Shown piece after piece: positions 7,473-15,379 of a DNA stretch of 35,991 bases. Positions within the stretch are counted from its first letter, which is position 1; the number at the start of each line of letters is the position of its first letter. The notes below the pieces were generated by a model. It had not been told where the DNA came from. It did not search any database and saw nothing but the letters and a program-made list of their open reading frames with translations. The position numbers and the translations under genes are program-made. This DNA comes from a virus. Where the stretch lies: positions 1 through 35,991 of the IMG/VR virus record IMGVR_UViG_3300048583_000345. One strand, 5' to 3'.

Positions 7473-9116
7473 TTACACTGAGTCGATATCGGCAACAAGT
7501 ACCTTACCGAAGAATTCAGCTCTCAACATCTTCTTCGCATACCTAGTCATAAGACCTTTCCTTGGGGTGAAAGTCTCAGGATCGTACAGAAGAGGAGTCA
7601 TGATCAAAGGAATGTAGGGACAGAAGGCAGCGCCAGTCTCAAGGAATTGGCTACCTTTGTATGCCATCAGGATAGTGTTCTCGTTCATGTATGGGTTAAC
7701 ATACACTTTGTAACGACTATTCAATTGACCTGCTTTATGAGAACCCATTGCGAACTCTTCTTTACTACCGTCTGTATCAGCAGCATATCCAGGGATAGAC
7801 TCGATGATAGTAGCGATAGAAGGAGAAGTCATCAGCACGTTAGCTTGACCACGCATTGTCTTTTTGTGGATGGTACGAGCTACACTTTGAATCTTAGTTC
7901 CAAGAGTTGCGAACCATTGACCCTGGGTGTTGTAGTATCCACCTGCACCAGCAGCGTTAGTACTAAAGGCACCTGTATCTTTGTTATAGAATACGTTGGA
8001 ACGAGCAGACCATACTTCAGTAGTATTGGCATTCGCAATCAACATATCTATAATTTCCAGATCTATCTCCAAAGAGATATATTCGGATAAAGTTGAAGTC
8101 AGTTCGGCTTCAGCATCCATTGACTGGTATGCATTCAAATCCTGGCTGAATTCCGGAGTCCATTTAGCTTTAAGCTTTTTGGTCTTAGCAACAACGGCCT
8201 CAGAACGAAGTTCCACGTTAATCTCTGGGATACTTGCAGAACCTGTCAAAGGACGGGTAGAAAGATCTTCGAAATCACCACGGCTGTTATCAGCTGGCTG
8301 TTTGTGGTAGTACACAGTACCAGCTATGCTAGCACTAGTTGCAAATCCACCAGAACCGCTAACAACGAAAGTCAGAATGTCTGTAGCAGCGTTGTAAGTA
8401 GTAAATTCTGCGAATACGTTAGATTCGTTAAATCCGCTACCTGTCAGCAAGAATGCACGAACACCATTAGCATCCATACCAGACAGCACTATTGATGCTG
8501 TAGGCATACTGATCTTACGCATTCTGTCTGCACCAACAGATCCACTGTAAATACTGTTAAAGTTAACATCCGCAAAAGATGCAGTTGTTACGAGAGTCAA
8601 ACCAGTACCGCTATACTCGTTAGTAGAGTATCCAAAACGACCTGATCCGTAAAGACCGCCCGTAGGATCTACATTCTTTGTATTGGTAGTACCATACATG
8701 CTTTGTCCAGAAGTGAACCTAGCACCGCCAGCCATACCCTCAGGTTGGTTGTTGCCGTACTTAAATTCCAGGAAAAACACGAGACCTGCAGGGAGAGTCA
8801 TCGGTTGTACGCTAACAAACTCCTTAGAGGAGATTTCTGCGAAAATTTTACGAACCAAGGGAAGCGCAACGCCAGCCCACTGTTCGCCTGATCCGGCAGT
8901 AAATGTACCGCCTGTACCTGTTTGAGAAGCCTCAATAACGAGTTGCCTAGCTTGGCTTTCCAGGATGATAGCCATCCTCTCTTTACCATATGCTTGCTTC
9001 TCCAGGTCTTTACCTTCGAGTAAACCAGTCTCATCCCACTTAGTAACCAATCTCTTGGCTTCACTCATGACGGATTTAAAAGGATTAGACGATTCTAATA
9101 GAGATTGAATATCCAT
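7473..9116 (-). CDS. gp23: Major capsid protein (gp23-type)
   Basis: This 547-residue protein builds the head shell. Similarity to T4 gp23 is clear in VSVQPMTLPAGLVFFL (about 101-116). It is strongest across 291-350, where KLKAKWTPEFSQDLNAYQSM and DAEAEL precede a long helix, matching T4's LKAAYSIELAQDL...MDADAEL. The C-terminal GQLNSRYKVYVNPY, MAYKG and PYIPLIMTPL segments also match. gp21 normally removes an N-terminal propeptide. Candidate sites here are E53|S54 (I-L-E) and E62|A63 (V-I-E), the latter close to T4's E65|A66. A Gly/Ser/Thr-rich insertion lies roughly at 125-290. The leader is A-rich, without a Shine-Dalgarno. It follows the scaffold gene and ends at a strong terminator. Confidence 0.95.
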   Translation of the reverse strand: MDIQSLLESSNPFKSVMSEAKRLVTKWDETGLLEGKDLEKQAYGKERMAIILESQARQLVIEASQTGTGGTFTAGSGEQWAGVALPLVRKIFAEISSKEFVSVQPMTLPAGLVFFLEFKYGNNQPEGMAGGARFTSGQSMYGTTNTKNVDPTGGLYGSGRFGYSTNEYSGTGLTLVTTASFADVNFNSIYSGSVGADRMRKISMPTASIVLSGMDANGVRAFLLTGSGFNESNVFAEFTTYNAATDILTFVVSGSGGFATSASIAGTVYYHKQPADNSRGDFEDLSTRPLTGSASIPEINVELRSEAVVAKTKKLKAKWTPEFSQDLNAYQSMDAEAELTSTLSEYISLEIDLEIIDMLIANANTTEVWSARSNVFYNKDTGAFSTNAAGAGGYYNTQGQWFATLGTKIQSVARTIHKKTMRGQANVLMTSPSIATIIESIPGYAADTDGSKEEFAMGSHKAGQLNSRYKVYVNPYMNENTILMAYKGSQFLETGAAFCPYIPLIMTPLLYDPETFTPRKGLMTRYAKKMLRAEFFGKVLVADIDSV

Positions 9117-9147
9117 TTTTTTTTGTTTTTTGTGTTTAATTACTTAA

Positions 9148-10242
9148 TTACTTTATAATACCAGCTAACTTCTGCCACCTAGCTTTTTGGCTATCTGTAT
9201 CAGCTTCTGAGATTATTTCACGCTTGGTTGATACTCCGGTAGCTTTCGATGCGAATCCGAAAGATTCTTTCAAATTCGTTTTCGTTTTGTCTGTGCGCAA
9301 GTTGAGTGCTTCATTTAAAGATTCGAATACGATCTTAGCTTCTTTTACAGAAGAGGCTTTGTCAAAAGCAGATACAACTTTTACTTTTTGTTGCTCAGAC
9401 AGATTGTGATTTCTTAATACTTTGTTCAGATACAATAGCTTGGCATTTATCAAGTTGGTTTCATTTACTTTCTTAGCCAGGACTTTAGCTTGGCGTTTGA
9501 TTTCTTGAAGTTCTTGAGCATCTGATTCACCTACATTCTTAGATTTATCAATAGATCCTCTTAAACCTTTACCGACTTCTTTTACTGCATCAGCAAATGA
9601 TAAGCCTTTTGATTTCATGATACTAACTACATCTTTTGCTACGGTACCAGCAACTCCAAGAGCTGCTAATGCTGCAGGTATCCAGGCATAATCCATCATT
9701 TCTTCGTCAACTTTCTCATCTTCTGCGCCTTCTTCATCTTCTTTAGGCTCATCATCTTTGTCTTCGTCATCTGATTCACCGATCATCTCGGCAAGCAGTG
9801 CATCAACATCGATTGTTTCATCCACCTCTTCTTCTTCCTTAGGTTCAGAATCTTCTTCATCTTCTTCCTTAGGTTCTTCGTCTTCTACTTTCTTACCTTT
9901 TGCTTCGTCTGTAGAAAATTCATCTTCTTCATCGTCAGCATCCATCTCAGCTAAAATAGCATCAATGTCAAATGACTCATCAGAATCTTCTTTTTCTTTA
10001 TCTTCCTGATCTTCATCTTCTTCAGATCCGAATTCAGGTGCTTTTTTTGCTTCGTCAGCTTCGAAGTTTTCTAAATTTTCAAGATCATCATCACCAGCTT
10101 CTTCTTGAAGTTTAGCAGCAACGATAGATTTTACTTTAGAATCAAAAGTTTCATTTAGAGACGCTCTGGCGGTTTCTATAGCCAAGTTTTTGATGGTTTC
10201 CGCATCAGCGATTGCATCCTTCAACAGGTTGTTGTGTTTCAT
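9148..10242 (-). CDS. gp22: Prohead core scaffold protein (gp22-type)
   Basis: This 364-residue protein should form the internal core on which the prohead shell assembles and then be digested by gp21. Residues 47-182 are extremely Asp/Glu-rich. They contain a duplicated motif, I-D-x-D-A-x-L-A-E-M, ending at residues 100 and 153. Residues 185-207 (YAWIPAALAALGVAGTVAKD) are hydrophobic and followed by Lys-rich helices. The C-terminal part (about 259-312) has ETNLINAKLLYLNKVL and then LSEQQKVKVVSAFDKA, which is the conserved core of T4-family gp22. T4 gp22 is 269 residues, so the acidic region is expanded. The start is supported by AAGGA 4 nt before the ATG, one of few Shine-Dalgarno-like sites here. 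Confidence 0.85.
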   Translation of the reverse strand: MKHNNLLKDAIADAETIKNLAIETARASLNETFDSKVKSIVAAKLQEEAGDDDLENLENFEADEAKKAPEFGSEEDEDQEDKEKEDSDESFDIDAILAEMDADDEEDEFSTDEAKGKKVEDEEPKEEDEEDSEPKEEEEVDETIDVDALLAEMIGESDDEDKDDEPKEDEEGAEDEKVDEEMMDYAWIPAALAALGVAGTVAKDVVSIMKSKGLSFADAVKEVGKGLRGSIDKSKNVGESDAQELQEIKRQAKVLAKKVNETNLINAKLLYLNKVLRNHNLSEQQKVKVVSAFDKASSVKEAKIVFESLNEALNLRTDKTKTNLKESFGFASKATGVSTKREIISEADTDSQKARWQKLAGIIK

Positions 10243-10354
10243 TTCTTCCTTAAATTTGTTTTTGGAAATTTACTCCTATTAAAAAGGGGTAATAGTGGTT
10301 TAATTATGCGACTCTTTATGGGGAATAAAAGAGTATTATGTGCAGTAATTCTAC

Positions 10355-10363
10355 AATAAATAT
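10355..10363 (-). promoter_or_regulatory. Variant TATAAATAT-type element upstream of the scaffold gene
   Basis: AATAAATAT, one mismatch to the recurring 9-mer, lies in the 173-nt gap between gp21 and gp22 and 112 nt before the scaffold ATG. This is the longest intergenic gap in the window and no small gene is visible in it. Confidence 0.35.
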
Positions 10364-10372
10364 ATAATATTT

Positions 10373-10413
10373 AGATAAAAACCAAATATTATCAACTATT
10401 TTTCAAAATATTT
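10373..10413 (-). terminator. Possible weak terminator after the prohead protease gene
   Basis: A 7-bp all-A/T inverted repeat (AAATATT at 10384-10390, AATATTT at 10407-10413) starts 2 nt after the gp21 stop. On the coding strand it is followed by GGTTTTT. The stem is weak and the loop long, so it may only attenuate transcription before the scaffold and capsid genes. Confidence 0.3.
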
Positions 10414-10415
10414 TT

Positions 10416-11033
10416 TTAACAAGGACAATATCCGGCATTATTACAAATCAATTCTAATAATGTTTCATCTATTTTGGAGTATATAGATTGCTCTTTTGTC
10501 TCTGCTCCTTCATTCAAATACAGATTTGCACCCTGAGTACTTTCAAAGGATACCAAATCAAAAGTCAGTAAATTAAAATCATCATTAACAGTTACGCTTC
10601 CATCTCCTGATTCATTTACACTGCCCATGCCTCTTGAACTTATTCCTATGGGGATGTTTCTTCTAAGAAGTCCACCAGCTATTCTTCCTGCAGGGAACTC
10701 TGGAGAATCCAGTATCTCTATATCTCCTTTTACATCATCCCCTTCCCAGTATAATTTTTTTATATTGTGAGAAACATTCTTAAGATTTACTACATTGTCC
10801 TGGCTGTGATCTAATTCCCCCAGGGCCCTATTCTGATTAACAAATGTATCAGTATACTTTGTTATCTCACGTAATAAAACTTCTTTAGGATACACCCTAC
10901 CATTCCTATTTTTAGCATTAGCTCTCTGAATAACTACTCCAGTTATTATCATAGGCTTACCCGGCTCTGAATTCAAGGCCTCGTTTATCTGCTGCTTACT
11001 TAGGGTTATAGGATAGTATTCTACTAATTTCAT
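10416..11033 (-). CDS. gp21: Prohead core protease (gp21-type)
   Basis: This serine protease of the T4 gp21 / herpesvirus-assemblin-like group matures the prohead by cutting scaffold and capsid propeptides. It is 205 residues long (T4: 212). Diagnostic segments are VVIQRANAKNRNGRVYPKEV (33-52), LGELDH with the probable catalytic His76, and GISSRGMGS with the probable catalytic Ser132 or Ser133, equivalent to T4 LGELNH and VSSRGLGS. The C-terminal tail is acidic and ends in an unusual NNAGYCPC. Its start overlaps the preceding stop by 1 nt, so it is coupled to the 789-residue protein. It should sit inside the prohead core. Confidence 0.9.
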   Translation of the reverse strand: MKLVEYYPITLSKQQINEALNSEPGKPMIITGVVIQRANAKNRNGRVYPKEVLLREITKYTDTFVNQNRALGELDHSQDNVVNLKNVSHNIKKLYWEGDDVKGDIEILDSPEFPAGRIAGGLLRRNIPIGISSRGMGSVNESGDGSVTVNDDFNLLTFDLVSFESTQGANLYLNEGAETKEQSIYSKIDETLLELICNNAGYCPC

Positions 11034-13402
11034 TACTGTTTATTTAGATCGCTCATATGCTTTACTGCATCTGTTACTTCTTTCGGAAGGGATTTTCCTT
11101 CTTTACCATATTTGTCAACAAGTTCCTGAAGATCTGATAAAGCCAACTTAAACTCAGATGACCTGGGGTTGTTATACTTTTTTGCATTCATGACAACAGA
11201 TTTTTCCCAGTCAGATAAAACTACAGGTGATTCTTTTTTAGAATCATCCTTCTTCATTCCAAAGAAAGACTTAGTAAAATCCTGTAAATCACCTTGCTCC
11301 ATTACCACAGCTTTTAAAACAGCTTCATTAATCCTTTTACGGATATATGCCTCAAGAGTGCTTTCTTGAGGTTCGTATATCTTATCAACTATCTTAGTAA
11401 GAGGATCTTTCATATCCGAGACCTTGTAGTTAATTCCTTTTTTATCGAAATAAACTCCAACAGGGGTTCCACTTGCATCTGGGGTGAACACTAATTTAGC
11501 CCCATCGGTCATGTCCAGTTTCAACTCTTTTTTCTTCTTGTCAAAATTTGCTGAACGTATAGAGTTTGTTATTTGCTCTTGTTGATCTGCATCACCGCCA
11601 CCTGGAATACTAAAAGTCACTGTCTTACTAAGTAAGGTTTTCTCTGCTTCTTTGCCCGGGGCCTCTTCTTTTATAAATCCTTTTGCTTTAGCGCCTAAAT
11701 ATGGCATGGCTTCATACCCTGAATTTTTAGAAGCATGGTCTTTAGCATCCTTATAGCTGTCGAATCCTTTTATATGCCCTGTTCCTTTATTAGCAGAGTA
11801 ATACAGTTTCTTAGGATCGTTTACAGGAACATCAGGTTTAGATGATGACCCACTCGCCCCTCCTTGAGAACTATAGTGTGATTTAGCATCATTAGGCCTC
11901 ACTCCAGGAGCGAAGGTTGTAAATGCTTTTGTCTTGTCTTTTCCGGAAATGTCGGTTGACTTTACTTCTACTCCTTTATCCTTAAGTTTCTGTACATCAT
12001 CATCTGTCAACTTAACTGTGTCCCACTTTAAACTATTTGGGTACTTTATATCATAGTTTTTTAATTCCCCTTTAGGAATATTTGGCTTAGATGGAGGAGT
12101 CTTTTTTTCTGCTCCTACAGCTGGTTTAGCTGCAACTGCAGGTTTATCACCAGGCTCGGGTTTGACGTATTTTTTCTTGGAATCTTCAAACTCTTGCTTA
12201 GTTAATATAACTTCCTTTGGGTGATCTGCCTTAAATTTTTCAAGCTCTTCCTTAGATAAATCCCCTGAATTCCACTTAGCCCCATCTTCTTTTTTCCAAT
12301 AATATTTCTCTCTGGTGGTTTTTTCATGAGCTATGTCTTTCTCTAAAGTAACAGATATTACTTGACTGTTTTTTCTCAAATCTGACACTTGGGCCGGAGT
12401 AAGCAATGTCTTTTTCTCATTTACCCCATCAGCATACTTCATCCTTACTATATAAGTTTCAGCCCGGTTGCTGAACCTGGGAGCTTCTTCTTTAACTCCT
12501 TCATTCGGGTGTACTCCAGTGTACAGATCTGCTTTTGCTTGAGAATTCTCCTTATCAACTAATTTCTCAAAATAAGATTGCCCCCTTAATTTTTTAACTG
12601 CTTTTTTAATAGACTCAGCATCTAATTCACTTTGTTTTAAAGCGTCTTGTAGATCTTTTTTATCCTTTATTGTCTTTTTTATAATAGCATCTCTTATGAG
12701 TATATACAGTCCTCCAACAGACCCTACTGCCCCTATAGCTGCTATTAGTTCAGGAGTTAATCCTTCTCTTAGACTTTTCATCTCACCAGATCCACCCTTC
12801 ATTTTCTTCATTCCAGCAGTCTTACTCCTGGCTTTTTCCTTATTTCCCTGGTTATCCGAGACATTTGTTTTCTCTTTCTTTTTCTCAACGGGAACCATCT
12901 GGTTAGCTTCATCTTTTTTAGGAGCGTTCTTCTTACTAATATCTATGGGCAGGTCCGTTCTTGCTTTTTTCTTAGCTTGAAACTCCATTATATCCAGACG
13001 AGTGTAGTAATTAGGATCCTCTGCCAGATGGTCTAAGGCTATTTCTTTAGCCTTATCTATATCATCTGTATGCTCCAACTCTATTTTCCAACCTTTTCTA
13101 AATTCGAAATAATTCACTTGATCAGCAGTAAGCTTATCACCTTTCCCACCTTTTAACTTTTGTTTTTTAGAAGCCTCATTAAGACTTTTAAAAGTTCCAA
13201 GGAAATCTACAGATTTGATAGATGTTTCATCAGCTTTTTCCCATATATGTCCACGGGCTTTTAAAGCACTTACTGTGTCTTCAAAAGACATAGTATTGGT
13301 TAATACAGAGCTATATTGGGGGTCCCTTCTAACAGTCCAAAGAAAATCATTCTTGGTTAACTGTTCATTTATAGTCTTTTGGTATAATTGCTGAGTTGTC
13401 AT
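11033..13402 (-). CDS. Large Lys-rich prohead-module protein with DUF5661-like segment
   Basis: This is a 789-residue, Lys/Glu-rich, largely low-complexity protein with no T4 counterpart I recognise. Residues 90-138 (LTADQVNYFEFRKGWKIELE, HTDDIDKAKEIALDHLAEDP, then N-Y-Y-T-R-L) match the small domain I know as DUF5661 by its E-L-E-H-T and A-x-D-H-L-x-E-x-P-x-Y-Y signature. Residues 218-240 (LIAAIGAVGSVGGLYILIRD) form a hydrophobic helix, recalling the hydrophobic stretch in the adjacent scaffold. The remainder has Lys/Asp/Pro-rich linkers (KPAVAAKPAVGAEKK) and a C-terminal helical part. It is translationally coupled to gp21 and two genes from gp22, so it is probably an internal head or core protein; this is inference. 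Confidence 0.75.
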   Translation of the reverse strand: MTTQQLYQKTINEQLTKNDFLWTVRRDPQYSSVLTNTMSFEDTVSALKARGHIWEKADETSIKSVDFLGTFKSLNEASKKQKLKGGKGDKLTADQVNYFEFRKGWKIELEHTDDIDKAKEIALDHLAEDPNYYTRLDIMEFQAKKKARTDLPIDISKKNAPKKDEANQMVPVEKKKEKTNVSDNQGNKEKARSKTAGMKKMKGGSGEMKSLREGLTPELIAAIGAVGSVGGLYILIRDAIIKKTIKDKKDLQDALKQSELDAESIKKAVKKLRGQSYFEKLVDKENSQAKADLYTGVHPNEGVKEEAPRFSNRAETYIVRMKYADGVNEKKTLLTPAQVSDLRKNSQVISVTLEKDIAHEKTTREKYYWKKEDGAKWNSGDLSKEELEKFKADHPKEVILTKQEFEDSKKKYVKPEPGDKPAVAAKPAVGAEKKTPPSKPNIPKGELKNYDIKYPNSLKWDTVKLTDDDVQKLKDKGVEVKSTDISGKDKTKAFTTFAPGVRPNDAKSHYSSQGGASGSSSKPDVPVNDPKKLYYSANKGTGHIKGFDSYKDAKDHASKNSGYEAMPYLGAKAKGFIKEEAPGKEAEKTLLSKTVTFSIPGGGDADQQEQITNSIRSANFDKKKKELKLDMTDGAKLVFTPDASGTPVGVYFDKKGINYKVSDMKDPLTKIVDKIYEPQESTLEAYIRKRINEAVLKAVVMEQGDLQDFTKSFFGMKKDDSKKESPVVLSDWEKSVVMNAKKYNNPRSSEFKLALSDLQELVDKYGKEGKSLPKEVTDAVKHMSDLNKQ

Positions 13403-13405
13403 GTC

Positions 13406-13414
13406 TATAAATAT
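13406..13414 (-). promoter_or_regulatory. TATAAATAT-type element 3 nt from a start codon
   Basis: Exact 9-mer filling most of the 16-nt gap. Coding-strand order is ATATTTATA, GAC, ATG (13402). With only 3 nt of spacing, a promoter reading would force a leaderless transcript. Confidence 0.5.
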
Positions 13415-13418
13415 TGCT

Positions 13419-14498
13419 TTATTTCAAATCCGTTTTAAATAGTCTTTTGTAAGCCTCTATAAAAGAGTTTTCATTAATGTAGATTTCCTTTTCTCTTCTC
13501 TTCTTAGCCTCCCTATTACCACTAAATCCGTATTTAGTAGCAACTCCTTCTCCACTTCCAGGAGATACAGCGGCACCTGTCCCTGTAGCGGATAATTCTT
13601 TTAGTGGGTTGGCAGTAGCTACTTTTCCTGAATATGAATTTTTTATGAAAGTGAGCAAAGAGGCATAATTTTTTGGAATTTTATTGGCTAGGAAGTAGTC
13701 AATTATGGTAGTGTGTACTTTTACACTAGGAGAGTATGCTTTTATAGCATCTACAAGTTCTTTGACTTTTGAATTTCTCTCCTCTCTTGCTTTTGCTACT
13801 TCCTCTTTGGAGTTTGATAAAGTTTGAGCTTTTGAATGTCTATCCATTATAACGGATATAAGCTTACCTATGCCATCTGTAAAAAACCCTACGGCTTTAG
13901 CCCGGTCTTCCTTACTGAATTCAGAGGCTATTTCAGGTTCTTTCTCATCGGATCTTTTATACTGATCTTGCTTACCGGATCTTGAATCTTTAGTTTTCTC
14001 TATGGTTTTTTTATTCTCTAGCTTATCTATAGCATCAGATAGTTCAGACCTGGAAATTAATCTAATATTTGACATCCCATCTATAGGTTTTTTTTCAAGT
14101 ATATTAGTTAAATCCTGAACTGTTGTTTTTCTAATACTAAACTCTTTATCCTCTATTTTAGAATTTTTTACTTTTTTTTCTAGTTCATCTATTTTAGAAT
14201 CCTTTACTAAAGACAGTCTCACTATCTTTTGATAAGTTGTATTTTTAAGCCCTAGATAATTTACTGTATATAGGTCATCGTCTACATCAGAAGGTTTTTC
14301 TTTAGCTGTAATGTAAAATTCCCTACCGTTAAACTTACTTAGATTTTTAGCCTCTTCATCCGACAAATTCCGGTAAATTGTAATTCCAGGAGCTGCATCA
14401 TGCCCTAAAGATTTTTTAAAAAATATCTTATAACTGGCGGTCTGTTCCAGTAAAATGGATTCCTTTAGAATATCTATGAATTTGAAGAATTTCCCCAT
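13419..14498 (-). CDS. Head-module protein of unknown function
   Basis: This 359-residue basic protein begins MGKFFKFIDILKESILLEQT. The N-terminal 120 residues alternate strands and helices. Residues about 110-190 are Lys/Asp/Glu-rich and probably disordered. Residues 190-300 are helical (EDRAKAVGFFTDGIGKLISV). The tail has GTGAAVSPGSGEG followed by YGFSGNREAKKRREKEIYIN. It lies 2 nt after the gene at 14501-15352 and shares the operon of portal, protease and scaffold. I do not recognise the family. Core or internal head protein is the likeliest role given the location and the charged composition. Confidence 0.65.
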   Translation of the reverse strand: MGKFFKFIDILKESILLEQTASYKIFFKKSLGHDAAPGITIYRNLSDEEAKNLSKFNGREFYITAKEKPSDVDDDLYTVNYLGLKNTTYQKIVRLSLVKDSKIDELEKKVKNSKIEDKEFSIRKTTVQDLTNILEKKPIDGMSNIRLISRSELSDAIDKLENKKTIEKTKDSRSGKQDQYKRSDEKEPEIASEFSKEDRAKAVGFFTDGIGKLISVIMDRHSKAQTLSNSKEEVAKAREERNSKVKELVDAIKAYSPSVKVHTTIIDYFLANKIPKNYASLLTFIKNSYSGKVATANPLKELSATGTGAAVSPGSGEGVATKYGFSGNREAKKRREKEIYINENSFIEAYKRLFKTDLK

Positions 14499-14500
14499 TA

Positions 14501-15352
14501 TTACATGCTTTTAAGCTGTTTAAGTCCATTTAACAGCTCGTAATAACATAACAGGTTATGAATATCTTTTTCGCAAACTTGCTTATTCTCCGGAACTTCC
14601 TCTATAAATTTAAGGACCTCATCTATTTTCACCTTCCTTACCGGGTCTTTAAGATTTTTAGATTCTTTTTTTAAGTCGTTCTGTATTTTTGTGTACTCAA
14701 AATTAACGTACTCTCTCAAATTGTTGGAAGTGGATACATTGCTTATATACTCTTTCAACAGGAGTTTCTGGTCATCATTTAAATTGGAGTATTTGTCATT
14801 AAATTTCTGGATAAGTATCTTATACACCAGAGCTTTGGTCCCTTTATCAAAGGAGTTATACTCTTCCAGAAGAGTATCTTTTTCCTCTTTTTTAGGAACC
14901 TGGCAAATACTTTCCATAATAGTAAACCTATACTTAGTCTCATTTTGAGGATCAGATACGTCTGCCGAATGCATCTCAAAAAGCATATATATAGAAGCCA
15001 GGGTCTTGTACTCTACTACTTTTGTTTTGCAGAATTCCTCTATATCGTAAGTTTCCTTTATTGCTGATACCAGGTCATACTTTTGCTTTTTTAAAAGAGA
15101 CCTATTTAGTTTTTTATGGGCCTCCAAGGCAACATTTATTAGTACATTTGCTTTTGCCTCTGTCAAGTTTTTAGACTCAGACAGCATCTTATATAACTTA
15201 AACTCCTTAGATATCTGAGTGTTGTTATAGTACTTCTGCAGTATATCCACAGCTTTAGACTCCCTATTATGGAAGGTATCCGTGGTAATTTGTCTCACAA
15301 GCAATTCAAATAGAATTGATGGGTTCCTCAGCTTATTATGTTTTAGCTTCAT
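14501..15352 (-). CDS. Conserved protein next to the portal gene, function unknown
   Basis: This is a 284-residue, helical, Lys/Glu/Leu-rich protein beginning MKLKHNKLRNPSILFELLVR. The opening (K-L-R-N-x-x-x-L-F-E-L-L-x-R-Q-[IV]-T) is one I associate with a conserved hypothetical protein beside the portal gene in many T4-like phages. I chose ATG at 15352. The frame opens at TTG 15367 (M-I-Y-I-T before the Met), but the ATG gives the family-like N-terminus and leaves the TATAAATAT element 16 nt upstream. It is likely a head-assembly factor; the evidence is position and conservation only. Confidence 0.7.
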   Translation of the reverse strand: MKLKHNKLRNPSILFELLVRQITTDTFHNRESKAVDILQKYYNNTQISKEFKLYKMLSESKNLTEAKANVLINVALEAHKKLNRSLLKKQKYDLVSAIKETYDIEEFCKTKVVEYKTLASIYMLFEMHSADVSDPQNETKYRFTIMESICQVPKKEEKDTLLEEYNSFDKGTKALVYKILIQKFNDKYSNLNDDQKLLLKEYISNVSTSNNLREYVNFEYTKIQNDLKKESKNLKDPVRKVKIDEVLKFIEEVPENKQVCEKDIHNLLCYYELLNGLKQLKSM

Positions 15353-15368
15353 TGTTATATAGATCAAT

Positions 15369-15377
15369 TATAAATAT
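15369..15377 (-). promoter_or_regulatory. TATAAATAT-type intergenic element
   Basis: Exact 9-mer in the 27-nt gap after the portal gene, 16 nt before the preferred ATG at 15352. Confidence 0.5.
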
Positions 15378-15379
15378 TA

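Noticed and set aside
7647-8310. Plus-strand reading frames of 147 and 104 codons inside the capsid gene
   Set aside because: They are antisense to a strongly conserved gp23 and show no recognisable motif; no plus-strand gene is credible in this window.
8798-9064. Second minus-strand frame of 88 codons overlapping the capsid gene
   Set aside because: It is out of frame with gp23, starts inside it and lacks family features.
9758-10009. Plus-strand Ser-rich reading frame of 83 codons
   Set aside because: Its poly-Ser character is the complement of the Asp/Glu codons of the scaffold's acidic region.
10243-10415. Small gene in the 173-nt gap between gp21 and gp22
   Set aside because: No ATG-initiated frame of useful length on either strand; it holds only an A/T inverted repeat and a variant motif.
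14779-14979. Minus-strand frame of 66 codons inside 14501-15352
   Set aside because: Shadow of the longer frame, with biased composition and no start signal.
15353-15367. TTG at 15367 as the start of the gene ending at 14501
   Set aside because: The ATG at 15352 gives a family-like N-terminus and a normal distance to the upstream element.
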